Source: Diadophis punctatus similis (Eukaryota > Chordata > Lepidosauria > Squamata > Dipsadidae). From it: DNA of 64,000 bases. This document shows positions 45,401 to 56,584 of the stretch, piece after piece. The notes beneath the pieces were generated by a model. The model worked only from the letters and a program-made list of their open reading frames with translations. It was not told the DNA's origin and ran no database searches. The translations under genes and the position numbers were made by a program. Position 1 is the stretch's first letter, and every line of letters starts with the position of its first letter. Location of the stretch: contig JALIGW010000021.1 in assembly GCA_023053685.1 (NCBI GenBank), positions 15,587,647-15,651,646 on the forward strand, written 5' to 3'.

Positions 45401-46435
45401 TCCAAATCCCACCAAGAGAAAAGCTTTGCTTTCCTCACTTAATTTTTTTTTTAAAAAAGTATACTTTTACACTTCAGAACTTAAAATTAGCAAGCGGTAT
45501 AAATAAATCTTCGGCCACGGTTAGAATTCAGTTCTATGCTACCTTCTCAGAAATGCCCCTGATCTTGTGCTGGTTCTCTGTCATAATTAGATGTCCTGTT
45601 AACGCTGGAAGTCCTTCCAAGTTTCATTTACAGTTGAAGTAACCTGTCCTCCCAAAATGTAGAAACTTCTTTCCGTTGAGCACATCTTCTGGTTGGCTTG
45701 AAGGATGGTTTTCTAGATACGGAAGTACTTTTCTTTTGACGTTTGGGGTGCTACTTTTGAGTCTGGTTTACAGCCTGGAACATGCAAGAGGTCGATCTTT
45801 GTGTTTTGCATCAGCCAAGATCAGCCGAGGTCCTTCACTTGACCAGATGGGAAGGCATGAAGGACCTCTTTGCTTTGATATCGTGTTGCACTCCTGGCAC
45901 GCACTGGCCATATTTGCTCGGAGGGGATCTTCATATCCAGATCCAGAAGGCTCCATAAAAAAGCCCTCCAGTTTGGAAAGGCAGCAGGAAACAGCTTAAA
46001 ATAAATAAAAGGCACACAAAGGCCTTTCCCGTAGAAGTTCCCAACATAAATATAAAACCAGGTGGAAAAGTTTCTTGAAACCTATAGTTTTAAAACAGAG
46101 CTGCTAACAAGCAAGGTTCATTCAACGGTTCAACCTGGTTTAAGTGTTGAACGAACTGGTTTCTGAGATCACACCATGTCTTGAAAAATAAACTAAGTAA
46201 TCCAAATATTCACTGAATGGACTGGCTTTGTGCTGAGACCTGCACCTAATCAAACCTTAATCGACCTTAGCCAGCAACGACTTCTGCCTATTTTGTAAGT
46301 GGGGATGGCAAGCTGGTTTCCTGCTCATTGGCCCTGTGTGCTTGGAGTTGGCATAGCTCCAACCTCTTCCCGTGGAGACTTTGCTTGATAGACTCTCTCC
46401 CTCTGTTCTTTACCTACAGGAGAGTCAAGATGTAA
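31315..46435 (+). CDS. CXCL12: CXCL12 (stromal cell-derived factor 1), alpha and beta forms
   Basis: A secreted CXC chemokine and ligand of CXCR4 (and ACKR3). It guides germ-cell, neural and blood-stem-cell migration and is held on heparan sulphate outside the cell. Exons 31315-31378, 37689-37806, 41924-42010 and 46420-46435 join in phase. Exons 2 and 3 have the 118 and 87 nt I recall for human. The precursor has a 22-residue leucine-rich signal peptide and a mature domain starting [11 protein letters not shown]. Cysteines fall at mature positions 9, 11, 34 and 50; the receptor-activating N-terminal Lys-Pro is kept, as is the heparin-binding KHLK at 24-27. Alpha ends in EYLEKYFQK at the TAA of 42012-42014 (90 residues). 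Beta adds RVKM (94 residues), matching RFKM of mammals. No gamma-like basic exon was found. Identity is near certain. Confidence 0.97.
32178..32204. repeat. Short (TG)n in intron 1
   Basis: About 27 bases of TG with one interruption, followed by a GA-rich patch to about 32245. Confidence 0.9.
33320..33413. repeat. (TA)n microsatellite in CXCL12 intron 1
   Basis: About 94 bases of pure TA, flanked by TATTAGT on both sides. Confidence 0.97.
34190..34303. mobile_element. Palindromic hAT MITE in CXCL12 intron 1
   Basis: The arm CTTCTCTCAACCTTGGCAAC and its inverse GTTGCTAAGGTTGAGAGAAG enclose CAGAATTCTGAGAGTTGAGG. Confidence 0.88.
35750..35900 (+). repeat. CR1-like LINE ORF2 relic (RT region)
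   Basis: The frames read [13 protein letters not shown] then [20 protein letters not shown]. This is the segment around the reverse transcriptase FADD box, here degenerate (FADG), as in CR1. Frameshifted and old. Confidence 0.7.
37689..37806 (+). CDS. CXCL12: CXCL12 exon 2
   Basis: 118 nt between CCCTGCAG and GTAAGT. It encodes mature residues 1-38: [17 protein letters not shown], then [20 protein letters not shown]. It contains the CXC motif, the RFFESH-like receptor docking motif (here RYFESQ), the BBXB heparin site KHLK and the third cysteine. It ends two bases into Ile39. Confidence 0.98.
39117..39256. mobile_element. Palindromic hAT MITE, near-complete
   Basis: It begins CAGGGTTTCCCAACTTAG and ends CATGGTTGAGAAGCCCTG. 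The inner arms GGACTTCAACTCCCAGAATT and GAATTCTGGGAGTTGAAGTC are perfectly inverse. Flanks GTTTAAGG and GTTTAGGC suggest a worn 8-bp duplication. Confidence 0.92.
39278..39359. mobile_element. Second palindromic hAT MITE, internally deleted
   Basis: CAGCCTTTCTCAACCTTGGC to CCAAACACTG; the loop and much of the right arm are lost. It lies 21 bases from the previous copy. Confidence 0.85.
40346..40420. repeat. Weak foldback-repeat remnant
   Basis: CCTTGCTTACCAACCACTCA and TTTAACGATTGTTCAGA resemble the left end of the 13630-14005 family. Confidence 0.4.
41924..42014 (+). CDS. CXCL12: CXCL12 exon 3 with alpha stop
   Basis: The acceptor CGGCAG ends at 41923. It encodes [16 protein letters not shown] then [12 protein letters not shown] and K68. 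For beta the exon ends at 42010 and the donor GTAAGC begins at 42011. Unspliced, the same bases complete AAG (Lys) and TAA, ending alpha. The fourth cysteine and the C-terminal helix are here. Confidence 0.98.
42015..43370 (+). other. CXCL12: Candidate CXCL12-alpha 3' UTR / start of intron 3
   Basis: The alpha mRNA must extend past 42014. AATAAA hexamers lie at 43142-43147 and 43360-43365; which is used cannot be told. A hAT element sits at 42207-42478. Confidence 0.5.
42199..42486. mobile_element. Non-autonomous hAT element with 8-bp target duplication
   Basis: The element at 42207-42478 (272 bases) begins CAGGGGCGGGTTGC and ends GCAGGAACCCACCACTG. Both sides carry CCCCACAG (42199-42206 and 42479-42486). 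It is CpG-rich and contains GCGCATGCGC at 42317-42326 within an inverted repeat GATTTTGCTTC/GAAGCAAAATC. The ends match the elements at 57485 and 58665. Confidence 0.94.
43371..46419 (+). other. CXCL12: Rest of CXCL12 intron 3
   Basis: Contains a SINE at 44695-44938 and a repeat-free stretch at 44365-44540. No gamma-type exon rich in Lys/Arg was found. Confidence 0.6.
44695..44938 (+). repeat. tRNA-derived SINE
   Basis: Same family as 12984-13462: degraded head GTGACAGCAGTGGTTGGAAT, B-box-like AGTTCGATCCTG, AAGGTTGACTTAGCCTTCCG, TAAACCGCTTAG and a GTAAGTCTAAGGGTTGCTGC tail. Confidence 0.88.
46420..46435 (+). CDS. CXCL12: CXCL12 exon 4, beta-specific coding end
   Basis: The acceptor is TACCTACAG (46411-46419). 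The exon begins G-AGA-GTC-AAG-ATG-TAA. The leading G completes Lys68 with the AA of exon 3, then RVKM and stop. Mammalian beta ends RFKM, so only one residue differs. Confidence 0.95.
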
Positions 46436-47835
46436 GCGAGGAGCAGTGCTGCCTGCCTGCGGGATGCTTCTCCGTAGCATCCACCTCCCCCCTCCCGTAG
46501 GAAATGGCTTCGTTCACAGCACCCTCTTCCAGCCACCACCACCACCACCACCCCGATCCTCGGCAGAGGAGAGCCTCTGGCGCTCAGGGCTCAATGGTGA
46601 AGTTCTTGGCGCCCTCCCGAGGCTCCACAGTTGCCCGAGTTCCTTATTTGCACAGAAACGCCTTGTCTTTGCCAATATTGTCTGATGTAGCAGGAACTGC
46701 TTGTTTATTTTATTTTATTTTTTGTGTCACTAACTTCAAGAGTAGCAACTTGTATGAAACAGAGCATTAATCCCTTCTGCTGGGCAGACCCCTTGATAAC
46801 GTTTGCGTGGGGGAGAAGGAGGGAGGGAGGGGGGAGACTTTGGGGAGGATTATGCAAAGGGTGTGTGTGTGTGTGTGTGATGGCCAACACTGTGTTATGC
46901 TAATGGCTCCTCTTTGCATGTGCAAGAGTCACAGCTGAGGTTTCAGGCAGCAAGGAAGGCATCCAGACAGCAAAAACATAATTTTTAGAGAGTTGAGAGA
47001 CACAGAAAGGATTTCCAGTCTCCACATTCAGAATCATAGAGAAGGAGTGCATGTTGAATATTTTTATTTCTTCTCAGGGAACCCTATCTGTGCCATAAGC
47101 GACCAAATTTTATGAATCACAAGCTTAAAAGATTTTTATTGTAGCCATTACTAAGATACTATGAATTATTATAAACACTTTTACAAGTGAGCCCTGTGGA
47201 GTTTGTTCCTGGTCCAAATAGCAGAGCATTTTTTTTAGTTGTGGTAAAAAGTAGCTTTTGAAAGTCAGACTTTATTACGTTAAATGTAAAACAAGCTGCC
47301 TGCACAGTCATTTTCTTTACTTAAAAAAGAAACAGTGCACCTCCTAACGCAATCTGTACCACACACCGAACAGAGAGGTTCTTCCAATCTTTTCTCCCAC
47401 TTTTAATCACCCAAATAGCAATAACAAATTCCCGTCCAGGATTTGACAAGGGTGGAATTCTTTCTCTGGGAGCAAAGAGTCAAGACTCTGGTGGCCTTTA
47501 AATGCAGCTAGAATGCAAAAATATTTACTTTCTTGTTCAAATTGAAATGACAAAGATAAACTCCAATTAGTACTAGGTTGCCTGTCTTCATCAGCTTCTT
47601 CAAATATATTTTCCCATTGTTTCCCATCTACAAATTCAATGTACCAAAGACGAGACATATCAGCTTGTTACTATTGGGAGAATTGTAAGATGTTTTGCTA
47701 GTATGGTTTAGTTTTGTGCGTTCCCCTCCTCAAAATAAACTATGCAATGAGTTTTCAGTAGCTGTAATGGGGGGGGGGGGGCAAAACCAGGACTGCAATC
47801 AAGGCAGCTCCAGATTGCCCAGCAATGCCTTAAAT

Positions 47836-47968
47836 CAGTGTTTCTTCACCTTGCAACTTTAAGGTCTCTGCACTTCATCTCCCAAAATTCCCCAGCCAAC
47901 ATGACTGGCTGGAGAATTCTGGGAGTCGAAGTCCAAAGAGTTTAAAGTTGACAAGGTGGAGAAACAGT
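47836..47968. mobile_element. Palindromic hAT MITE in CXCL12-beta 3' UTR
   Basis: CAGTGTTTCTTCACCTTGCA to ACAAGGTGGAGAAACAGT, with inner arms CCCAAAATTCCCCAGCC and GGCTGGAGAATTCTGGGAG. Confidence 0.9.
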
Positions 47969-48885
47969 AAGTTAGACTTTGGGAGGGGGTGTATGATTGT
48001 GGACTAGTGGGGGTTCAATTATATCTAACACTGCAGGCACGCACACATCACATACACACTCACAACCTTCTAGTCATATCCATTCCATGCACAATTACAT
48101 GCTTCTGGCCCTACTGGATAGAATAAGATTATTGCGCATATTATGCTATGTTCCCAAATACCCTTGGCAAAGTTAAAGACTGTTCAACTCAAAGTAGTCC
48201 AACCTTGCTTTGGATCTTGTAAGATTCTATTAATAACAGGAACTTGCTGGGCAGGTGGAGGCTATGCTACATATTGGGAGTGCTAATTAATACTTCCTAT
48301 TCTTAATATACGCTTTTACAAGAGTTAGGGTTCAAATTCCAGATGCTCCAAAGGAATCTTTGTTTCTCAGTAGAGAAAGTGAAAAACTGGCTCATTGCTG
48401 GATGGCTGAAATCAGGTGGATTCCACCGGGAGTGTCCAGCCGCTGGTGATGCCCCTCGGCTACATTCATGCAGCAGTTCCAAAATCCCTCAGTAAGAAAC
48501 TAGTTAGCATGCCTGCCCTGCTGTTGCTTAGGAGAGAGAAAAAGGAGGCATGAGAGAGAGAGAGAGAGAGGCTCAGATGGAGCCCTGTGGCCCCATCTTG
48601 GCCGCATCTTGAGGCACACCAGCAAAGAGACTCCCTAAGAGAAAGGCAACTCTCCGCACGCGTGGAGGAAGATCAGATTAGGGTTTCACGCGTGGATCGT
48701 TTTCAGGGCAAGCAGTGATTCATGCTATCGTTCTATGGATGTTCTAGTTAGCAGCCCCACAGGTTTTCCCAAAATAATGTGAAAAAGATTTTTCATTGTG
48801 AAAAGAAAAATGTATAACTACTTCAAGCTATTTGTTTTGTAAATATATATTTTTGCAAAGTATGTAAGCACTTGTTAATTTTCTT

Positions 48886-48891
48886 AATAAA
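48886..48891 (+). terminator. CXCL12: AATAAA poly(A) signal, CXCL12-beta
   Basis: A canonical hexamer followed within about 25 bases by GT/T-rich sequence (TTTTCAGTGTTCTC). Confidence 0.65.
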
Positions 48892-49068
48892 CTTTGTATT
48901 CAGTTTTCAGTGTTCTCATCCTTTAAGTCCTTTATGTCTGTGTGAGATCTCTACAGACAAACCTTTCTTCAAAGGATAACCGGCGTATTTTTCCACCATT
49001 AATCCTTTTTTAGGGCATTTTTAAGGACCACAATTTTCCTGATTTGCACTGATGTTGTAGATCTAAAC

Positions 49069-49200
49069 CAGGTTTTTCCCAACTTAGCAACTTTAGGACA
49101 TGTGGGCTTCATCTCCCACAGTTGATGGAAGCCAAGGGTAGATGAGAAATTCTGGGAGCTGAAGTCCACACATCTTAAATTTGCCAAGTTTGAAAAACAA
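49069..49200. mobile_element. Palindromic hAT MITE, diverged
   Basis: The CAGGTTTTTCCCAACTTAGC arm, CACAGTTGATGG centre and AAATTCTGGGAGCTGAAGTC right arm are recognisable. The loop is rearranged. Confidence 0.8.
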
Positions 49201-50195
49201 CAACAACTGGTCTACATCATATGTAGACAACTTGTTTAGTCCCCATCCTGAAGCTGTCAAAACTGCTGCTGCCCTAATCTTGCTGCTCTCAGAGCAGGTT
49301 CTTATTACACATCAAGGATGGTGTATGTTATGCTGCTATTTGTACAGTTTTAATGTGACACACTGAGGCCCATAATTGGTGGGTCACTTAACCAAAACTC
49401 CAGTTCTTTTCAACATCAACCATTGGGTGAAAACCCTCTTTCAGTTGGCATGCATAGTGTTCTGTGCACAATGTTGTTTTTCTTTTTTCCAACACACTAC
49501 TTCCTATTACTCACAGAACATTTTTAAATTTTATTATTGATTGATCACTAGGAGTCAGCAAAGATTTAAAGGTTATTTTAAAAATCCCTTGGCTGCCATC
49601 TAGTGGTTACCCGATTTGTGCAGCTGAGGTGGAACCTTGAATAAATATCAGCCCTCCCATGTAAACCTGACAGGAAACACAACCGGATGAGCTAAATCTG
49701 CTTTAAGGATACACCAACACATTCTTGCAAATCTGAAGTACAAACTCCCCACCACCACTTTTAACTGCCTGATCCATTAGGGTGAGTCCTTTTCTTTCTC
49801 TGACCATTAAGTCCTTGGGGGCTCTTCCTTCTCTTGTCTGATTGTTTCTTGGGCAGCACCTCTTTCCTTTCTCCCTTAAGATCATCCACATTGCAATAAA
49901 TGTTGAATGCTTGGAGTTTGAGAAAAGATTGCTTGCTGGGAAAATTGGTATATAGGACCTGTGAAGTGCCCCAAGTACAAAATTTGAGGAGTGAGATCAA
50001 AGAAGCCAGGTCTTCTCTAAGAGCAGCAGAGGGTAGAAAAGGAACTCACCACCACACAAGTTGCAGAGACGGAAGAGCCTAGTTCTCCCAATGACCCAGG
50101 GAAACACCTAGTCAGATCTGGGGTCCTGGTCTCCACAGCCATCCCAGCACTGTAGAAGTGGTGCCCAAGAAGGTTGCAGCCCTCAGCTGATCTCT
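49201..50195. other. Unassigned 3' flank
   Basis: Nothing recognised. Confidence 0.3.
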
Positions 50196-50199
50196 GAGT

Positions 50200-50262
50200 C
50201 CCTCGGGAGTTGGGCGGCATATAAGAAAACCAAAATAAATAAATAATAAAAATAAATCTCAA
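50200..50262 (+). repeat. LINE 3' end
   Basis: GAGTCCCTCGGGAGTTGGGC, GGCATATAAG and AATAAATAAATAATAAAAAT form the L2-type terminus and tail (compare the minus-strand copy at 15200). Confidence 0.75.
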
Positions 50263-50689
50263 GGTTCTTCAAAAGCTGAGCTAACCATTAAAGGTGGATG
50301 GTTCCTCAGGGTGAAGTCTTCAGTAATTGGCCTCTTCTTGCATTTGCTTCTTTTTACCTCAGAACAGCAAAGCTACTCAATTCCTATTTCGGTTTAAAGT
50401 TTTCTAACGTGAACATTTTTATATACACATTTTTATCTACATATACACAGTATTATATATTTATCGTTTTTATTTTAGTTTTTGCTGTTTTGCTTTCCCC
50501 CTTTTTAATTAAACTATTGTTTTAATTATTTTTCTTATTTTATTTTATTAAATCGCTTATTTAATAAGCCGTGTATTTAATTATTGATCAAGGCAACAGG
50601 CAAAAAAGGCCAAACCCATGAATTCCATCCAATCCCTGTGGAGGGGAGAATGAAAGAGCTTGGAGCCCTGAGTTGGGGAGAAACAGGGA

Positions 50690-50990
50690 CAGGAAATGCC
50701 TCATATTACCATATCTCCAAGACCAGATGAATTCCATCTCAGAATTCATAGGCAACCAGCAGACGGTCTGGCCAAACCATGAATATCAGTCAGAGATGAT
50801 AATACATCTTTGATGTATCATCACTGAGTGATCCTAGAGAGCCGAGGAGAACAAATGACGTTCCAGTTTTCAAAAAGAAGGAAAAAGAAGAATCTTAACT
50901 ACAGACCAGTCAGCTGAAAAAACACGGCTGTTGTCTTCGAACCATAAGCCCTCCAGAGTCGTTTGGGGCAACCTCAAAATTGAATTAAAT
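50690..50990 (+). repeat. CR1 ORF2 relic
   Basis: Broken frames read ISRPDEFH-, ADGLAKP- and NYRPVS-like blocks, the pre-RT and RT start of CR1 ORF2. Stops and shifts make it a dead copy. Confidence 0.7.
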
Positions 50991-50999
50991 CAGCAAAAT

Positions 51000-53680
51000 A
51001 AACCGGTATCCTGATCTAGCAAGGGGGCCGGTTATGGAGAGCAAGAGCAGCGCAAGGGAACACGGTGTGTCTCTTAGAGCGCTTATCAGAACCCTGGAGA
51101 GTTCAGGGCAGGGGCTGGGAGGGTTGTTGGGGGAAGAGCTGTTCCTCCAGCACCTGCTTCCCAGCAGCTGAACCTGGTAGAAGGGGCTTTGCTCCCCGCT
51201 TGCTGCTGAATCTGGGTTTGTCTGTTTCTGAAATGAGGGAGGATAACTCAGCAATGCTAGAAGAAACAATCCCTGCTTCTCACAAGAGGCAAATCCTTAG
51301 CCAGGGCTGGCATAAGCAGGAGGGCCTGGGTTAGGTGACTTCATAGGTCGTTGTAGGTCATTGTACTCCAAATGCTTTTTTAAAGGCCTTTTCTATCCGA
51401 GTGGCTCCTATGTACCCGTGTCTCTCCTTCCATTCCTTGTCTACAATCCATCTCTGCTGGGGCTTTCTCGGGTTCACTTCCTGTCTTGGGTCTAAGCCAG
51501 TTCAGTGAGGGGGTGGTGGAGGGGGGTATTTCATTCTTTTTTAAAAAGAGAGAGAGAGAGAGAGAGAAGATGGAAGACTTCCCTGTGCACTTCAAAGGGT
51601 GAAGACTTAGCTGGATGTTGCTGGCTGCTAGTGCATGTCGCTATGGACTAGTAGGCACTGAAGAAACACGGCTCAAATTCCTCATCCAGAATTCTCCCAT
51701 GTCCTTCGTTTCCAGGATGAAGATGCAACCCCAGCAAAGTTTCACGTGTTTTGTCCTCAGACTCCACGGGGTTTCTGTAACCGGCTTCTCTGCCAACCAC
51801 ACGCAATTCGTTTTTTTCCTTTCTTGTACGGCTTCATGGCTCTACTAATGCTCCAATTCTGGCTTGGACGCAATAGACATTCCTCCTCCTCCTCCTCCTC
51901 CTCCCCCCTCCCTCCCCCCCAGGTACAGCAACACACTGAGAGGGGGGAGATCTCTCTTCCCTTTGAAAGTTTGGGGAAAGAGAGGCGTCCTTTCAAAAGC
52001 AGAGAGGGTACATAATATGTGTCCAAACTTTCAAGCTTGCTAGCCTGTAATTCAGCAGCAGCCCCCCTTCTTAGCCCCCCCCCAACCCTAACCCTAATTC
52101 TGATCCAAAGCAGTTGTTTCTTGCTGGGCTCCCCTTGCAATGCTGAGAAGACAACCCTCTTCGTAGATGGGTGACAGCCGGATCCTCTCCAAGAGGGCCT
52201 CCCTCCTTCCTTAAATTCCGGCCTCCGATCAGCTTCATAACAGGAAGTGGACTCCCTCAGGTAGTACAGATACACCACCAATTTGCTCCTGTTTGCACAG
52301 CTGGGAAAAAAAGGGCAAAAGAAGGAATTACACCTCCAATTGTTTCTGAAATCCATCGAAGGGGCCTGGTTTTTTTTTTTTTTTAAATGCTTTTGGCTTG
52401 CAGATGTTTGGACAGCAAAATGCTGACAGCAACATGTCAGGAACAAATAGACACAGGCTTTAATTTAACCTGATCTATGTGCAGAACAAGGCCGGCGGGT
52501 GAAGGAGCGGCAGAGGTAACCCACAGTAATCTGGAAGATGCCTTCGTAGAGAACAAATAAACGTGGCCTGGTCTTCCTTTCATCCGCCTCCTTTCTCCCC
52601 AGAGTCCTTCCCAGAAGGCCAGAACTTTGAACATTCTTGCGTCTTTTTCTGTGCATTGCAATCGGGCTTTTTCCTTGGATGAGGAAAGAAGAAATAGCAG
52701 TTGGCATCCAAAGCAGGGCTGGATGAGGAGGGAAGGGAGGAGGAGAGGAGGAAGAAAGGCATGGGGTGAGGGCAGAAGGGGCCGTTGTCTCCCCTTGCAA
52801 CTTAGGCTGTCCTGGATCTGGGCAAACAACACTGTGGCTCGGATCCAAAGGAAGCTAATCTATTCCAGGGCAAGCAGGAGAGAAGCCTGTGATCCTTGGA
52901 TCTCCTGACTTCTGGGTACATTCAGGTTCACTGCATGCGCTGAGGACCAGGCTCTTAAGACGTTGGCACGCCTCCGTCACTGATTCCAAAGGGGTGGGTG
53001 GAGATATAGCGCTGGAATGAGCCATCCTTCAGTGTCAGCCTTGATTGCCCAGGCTCCTTGTGAACACATCTGGTGAACATGAACATGTGCTCATATTTTA
53101 TCCAGGATTGCACAGTCTGTGTGGAGATAAATGAAATTCCCTTAATTAGAAAAACTCTGCATCCCCTCTGACCACCTTCGCTTTTATGGCCAGGCCAGTC
53201 AGTGACAGCAGAGCCCAGAGCAAATTTAATTTTGGGGTCTAGAAGTCACCACTGTAGTGCTCCCCTTTTTCCCCTAGTGTTTCCTAGCATGCAAAGGATT
53301 CTGGATTGGAGATTTCAGGCAACGTTCACCAATGGGCTTGGGGAAGGGATTTTTGGAACAGCTACTGTCGCCTTGATGTTGATCTAGTCTCTGAAGGTTT
53401 TAAAGATGGCATCAAGCCACGTTCTCAGTGGGCGATTAAAATCTTGATCTTAATGGCTCAGCTGCACTTGGATGATTTTATCCGTCTCCTAAATGGACCC
53501 GGCCTTATTCACCTCTGGTTGCTTCCTGGAGATACCCAGATAGATCTTTAAATGACAGCAGAGTGGATGGCAGCTCTCCTCCATACACCAGGAGCCCTCC
53601 TCCTGCAGGAGAGGACATGGCTGCTGGCTGAGAAGCTTGGGAATTATATCTTTCCTTGAAAACCCCTTCAAATCACGATT
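51000..53680. other. Unassigned 3' flank
   Basis: Short (GA)n at 51546-51566 and (CTC)n at 51883-51903. A two-unit TTAGGG-type patch (AACCCTAACCCTAA) lies at 52083-52097. Open frames of up to 229 codons (51757-52446 minus) are low complexity and unsupported. Confidence 0.35.
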
Positions 53681-53684
53681 TCTG

Positions 53685-53758
53685 GGCAGTTTTAAGATGT
53701 GTGGCCTCCAACTCTCTAAGGACTAAGCATCTTAAGGTTTTGAGGCTGAGAAACACTG
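53685..53758. repeat. Worn palindromic hAT MITE
   Basis: TTTTAAGATGTGTGGCCTCC and TTGAGGCTGAGAAACACTGG survive; the core is deleted. Confidence 0.65.
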
Positions 53759-53881
53759 GCCTAACTAGTAGTTGGTCAGTGGGGAAAATCTTGGATTCAA
53801 CTCCAGTTCATTTTCATAGCGGGTAGAGGAAAACATTTCTCCTTGCACTGAGTAGCAACTCTACTGAGTCACCTTTTGTGT

Positions 53882-54176
53882 TTGAAGTTACAATGGCCCT
53901 CAACAAAGTGACTTATGGTTGCTCTCCTCGCCTTTACAACTGCTGCAGCTTTGCCCCTGGCCACAGGATCAAAATTTGGGTGTATTTACAACGGTTGCAG
54001 TGTCCGAGGGTCGGCAGTTGGTTTCTGACAAGCAAAGTCAATGGGGCACGCCAGATTCACTCGACAACCATGGCAAAAAAAGGTCACGACATCGGGTGTG
54101 ATTCACTTAACAACTGTCATGCTGAGCAATGGAAATTCTGGTCCCAGCTGTGGCCATAAGTTGAGGACTTCCTACA
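53882..54176 (+). repeat. Foldback repeat, 5'-truncated
   Basis: AAGTTACAATGGCCCTCAAC, ACTTAACAACTGTCATGCTG and GGCCATAAGTTGAGGACTTC follow the order of the copy at 13630-14005. Confidence 0.75.
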
Positions 54177-54179
54177 TAA

Positions 54180-55590
54180 TCAGAGAAGCAGGCAGCACCT
54201 GCGCCCTTGTTCAAGGCAGCATCCCTGGGTGGTAAAAACGGAGGAAAGCAAAGCGATGGGCCCCAGACTCTCGGCACAGAGTTTATTTCTTTTATTTATG
54301 CTTTATTTTAGGTGTATCCCGCCTTTGTTCCTTTTACAAATGACTCAGACTTTTAAGGTCTTTTACCTTGAAGAGCAGATTCATTTTTAAAATTTTAACC
54401 CTGCTAATTACATCTGCAATTAATGAGTTGTTGGTAACTAATGCTGCCTTTCCGATCTCTGGGTTGGTCTTCCAAGGGCAAAATCCAAAGGCTTTTCCTT
54501 TTAAAGCCATGCTTACTTTCACAGTTTCCCCCCCCGGAGCCTCCGATGCAAAGGGCTGAAGGAGGAAGCACCCCATATTTCAGGCCCCTCTGCCAGTTGG
54601 GTCACAAGATAATAAACATTGTGAAATATCCATCTCTGGAAAGGAGATTGTGGTGTCCAGTTAAAGGTCTCCTGTGTCTCGATCAGAACCACATAATTAT
54701 TGTTGACACACACGAGGACCTCCCACTCATAACTCACAAGCATTTGGCAATTGCCTAATTTCCAGCTCAATGTTTGGGTCAGCAGAAACCAAATGTTTCC
54801 CCCACTGGAATGTCCTTGGGGAGAACGTAGAGGTAGAGGTGTTGGACGAGGCCTGATCGCATAGAGAGCAAAGGCTCCTGCGTAAGACGATGGAGAGCTT
54901 TGGAGCCTGGAACCCATTGCAGCCACTCTCTTGCACTTGCGCTGAGTTTTCCGTCTTCCGATGCCCCTCTTTAAGATTTCTCCTGAAATCATGGGGGAGA
55001 AAATGTGATTTGGGATTCATAAGACTTTAAAAAGTACCATTCAGTTCACCCAATTTTGAGCCTGAAAATATATGAATTTGCCTTTTCTCTTTAAAATAGA
55101 ATTGTTGGTTATGAATTGGACACGCAGTGAAGTTCTGTCTGTCCTATATTTGGGTCAGAGACCGAGGGGCCATGGCTGTCAGAAGGAATTCAACAAATGC
55201 CTGGTTAGAAATATTTACATTTAGGTCAATACTAAGTAGGGCCCAGGAGGTCCCCAAACCCACAATCTCAAATGGCAATGTATTTTTTTTAATCCCCCCA
55301 AATTTGCAAGACTTGCACATTCATGAGAATTGGAGAATATTGACATTTCATAACATTTGGGCTATACGATGCACTGTTGGCCTTTTTTTAATGCTTTATT
55401 TTTTTAAAAAAACTTAATGTTGGGAAAAACTCTTACTAGATAAACAAATTAGCAGTACACAGAGCAAAATCTATGGAAGAGAATTCAAACACAAACAGAT
55501 ATTGTTATTTATCACTTCCTCTAACTAAGATATTGATGCAGATTCAGGAAGTACAAATTCCTATCTAAAATCTCTCATATTCCCACAAGA
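54180..55590. other. Unassigned 3' flank
   Basis: 54280-54345 is a weak minus-strand LINE 3' end. Nothing else recognised. Confidence 0.3.
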
Positions 55591-55594
55591 CATG

Positions 55595-56060
55595 GGAAAT
55601 CCTTCAGAGGACAGAAGACGACGCGAAGGGATCAACTATTCTTAACTTGATCTTAACCAATACAGAAGGCGCAGTCAACGCATGAAGATAAAATAAAATT
55701 GAACAAAGACAATTATTTATTTACTTATTTCTTTATTGATTTATTTGCTTACTTAAGTTTATATGTGGCTTCAATCAAAAATAATTCCAACTAAAAGCCA
55801 CTTGGACCTCAAGAAACCCATAGCAATAATTATTAGGATTCTTTGGAAGAAACAAATAGAGAAAACAGTCCAAGCTAAGTAATAGTTTAAAAAAAGGGAG
55901 AAGATATTAAGAGAACAATTGGAAACAATTACAGTAAGGAAAACAATGGAGATCAGCAGAAGAAGCCAACATGGCTACACTTAGAGCTTTGTGAAGGTCA
56001 GAAAAGAAAACAAAAGAGGACATACATGGAGGGTGGAATGGGGTCCAGGAAACAAGGAAG
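55595..56060 (+). repeat. Probable CR1 ORF2 relic
   Basis: Broken frames contain STILNLILTNTEGAV, typical of the endonuclease end of CR1 ORF2 (LDLLLTN-type), and a later Lys/Gln-rich linker-like frame. An A/T-rich insertion interrupts it at 55690-55800. Confidence 0.55.
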
Positions 56061-56497
56061 AGAGAAAGGTGATGGCGTTACGGTAGAGTTGAAGGTGATT
56101 TAAGGTTGATAAAGGTTACAAAGAACCAAAAAGTCCTTCAGATTCTTCGGATACATTCAAAACCAGAGGGAAAGAATCTATCACTCAGGAAAAATGGCTA
56201 AAGGATCATAGACAGGGAAGAGAAGGCGGAAGGACTTTTGTCTTCTGAGAAGGTCACAGCAGGTGGCAGCACCTAATCAAAGGCCGTGGCAAAGCAACCC
56301 ACGCTCCTCTCTGCTAAGGAAGATATTTGTGAAGTGGGGCTCAAACTGAGGAAAGCTTCTGAGAAGGACCCAACAGGTCAACCAGGAAAGCTGGAAGAAG
56401 GAGAAGGATTCCGCCTCAGGGGTTGATAGAAACAGAACCTGGGGACAGCAGCAGAATTTTCTGGACTGTGAGGCAAATTTCACAGATGGGGCTCCCA

Positions 56498-56499
<2 letters not shown>

Positions 56500-56582
<83 letters not shown>
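56500..56582. repeat. (GA)n microsatellite
   Basis: About 82 bases of pure GA. Arg-Glu frames here are artefacts. Confidence 0.98.

Positions 56583-56584
<2 letters not shown>

Larger units (their letters stand above)
46436..48908 (+). other. CXCL12: CXCL12-beta 3' UTR
   Basis: About 2.5 kb to the AATAAA at 48886-48891, with a T-rich and AT-rich run-up from 48770. It contains a (TATTT)-like AU-rich patch at 46700-46722, a (TG)n at 46860-46879, a G-run at 47769-47780 and a palindromic MITE at 47836-47968. The end is inferred from the hexamer. Confidence 0.65.

Noticed and set aside
42015..46419. A CXCL12-gamma exon
   Set aside because: No Lys/Arg-rich frame with a proper acceptor was found in intron 3.
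52079..52100. Interstitial telomere repeat
   Set aside because: Only about two CCCTAA units; not enough to claim telomeric origin.
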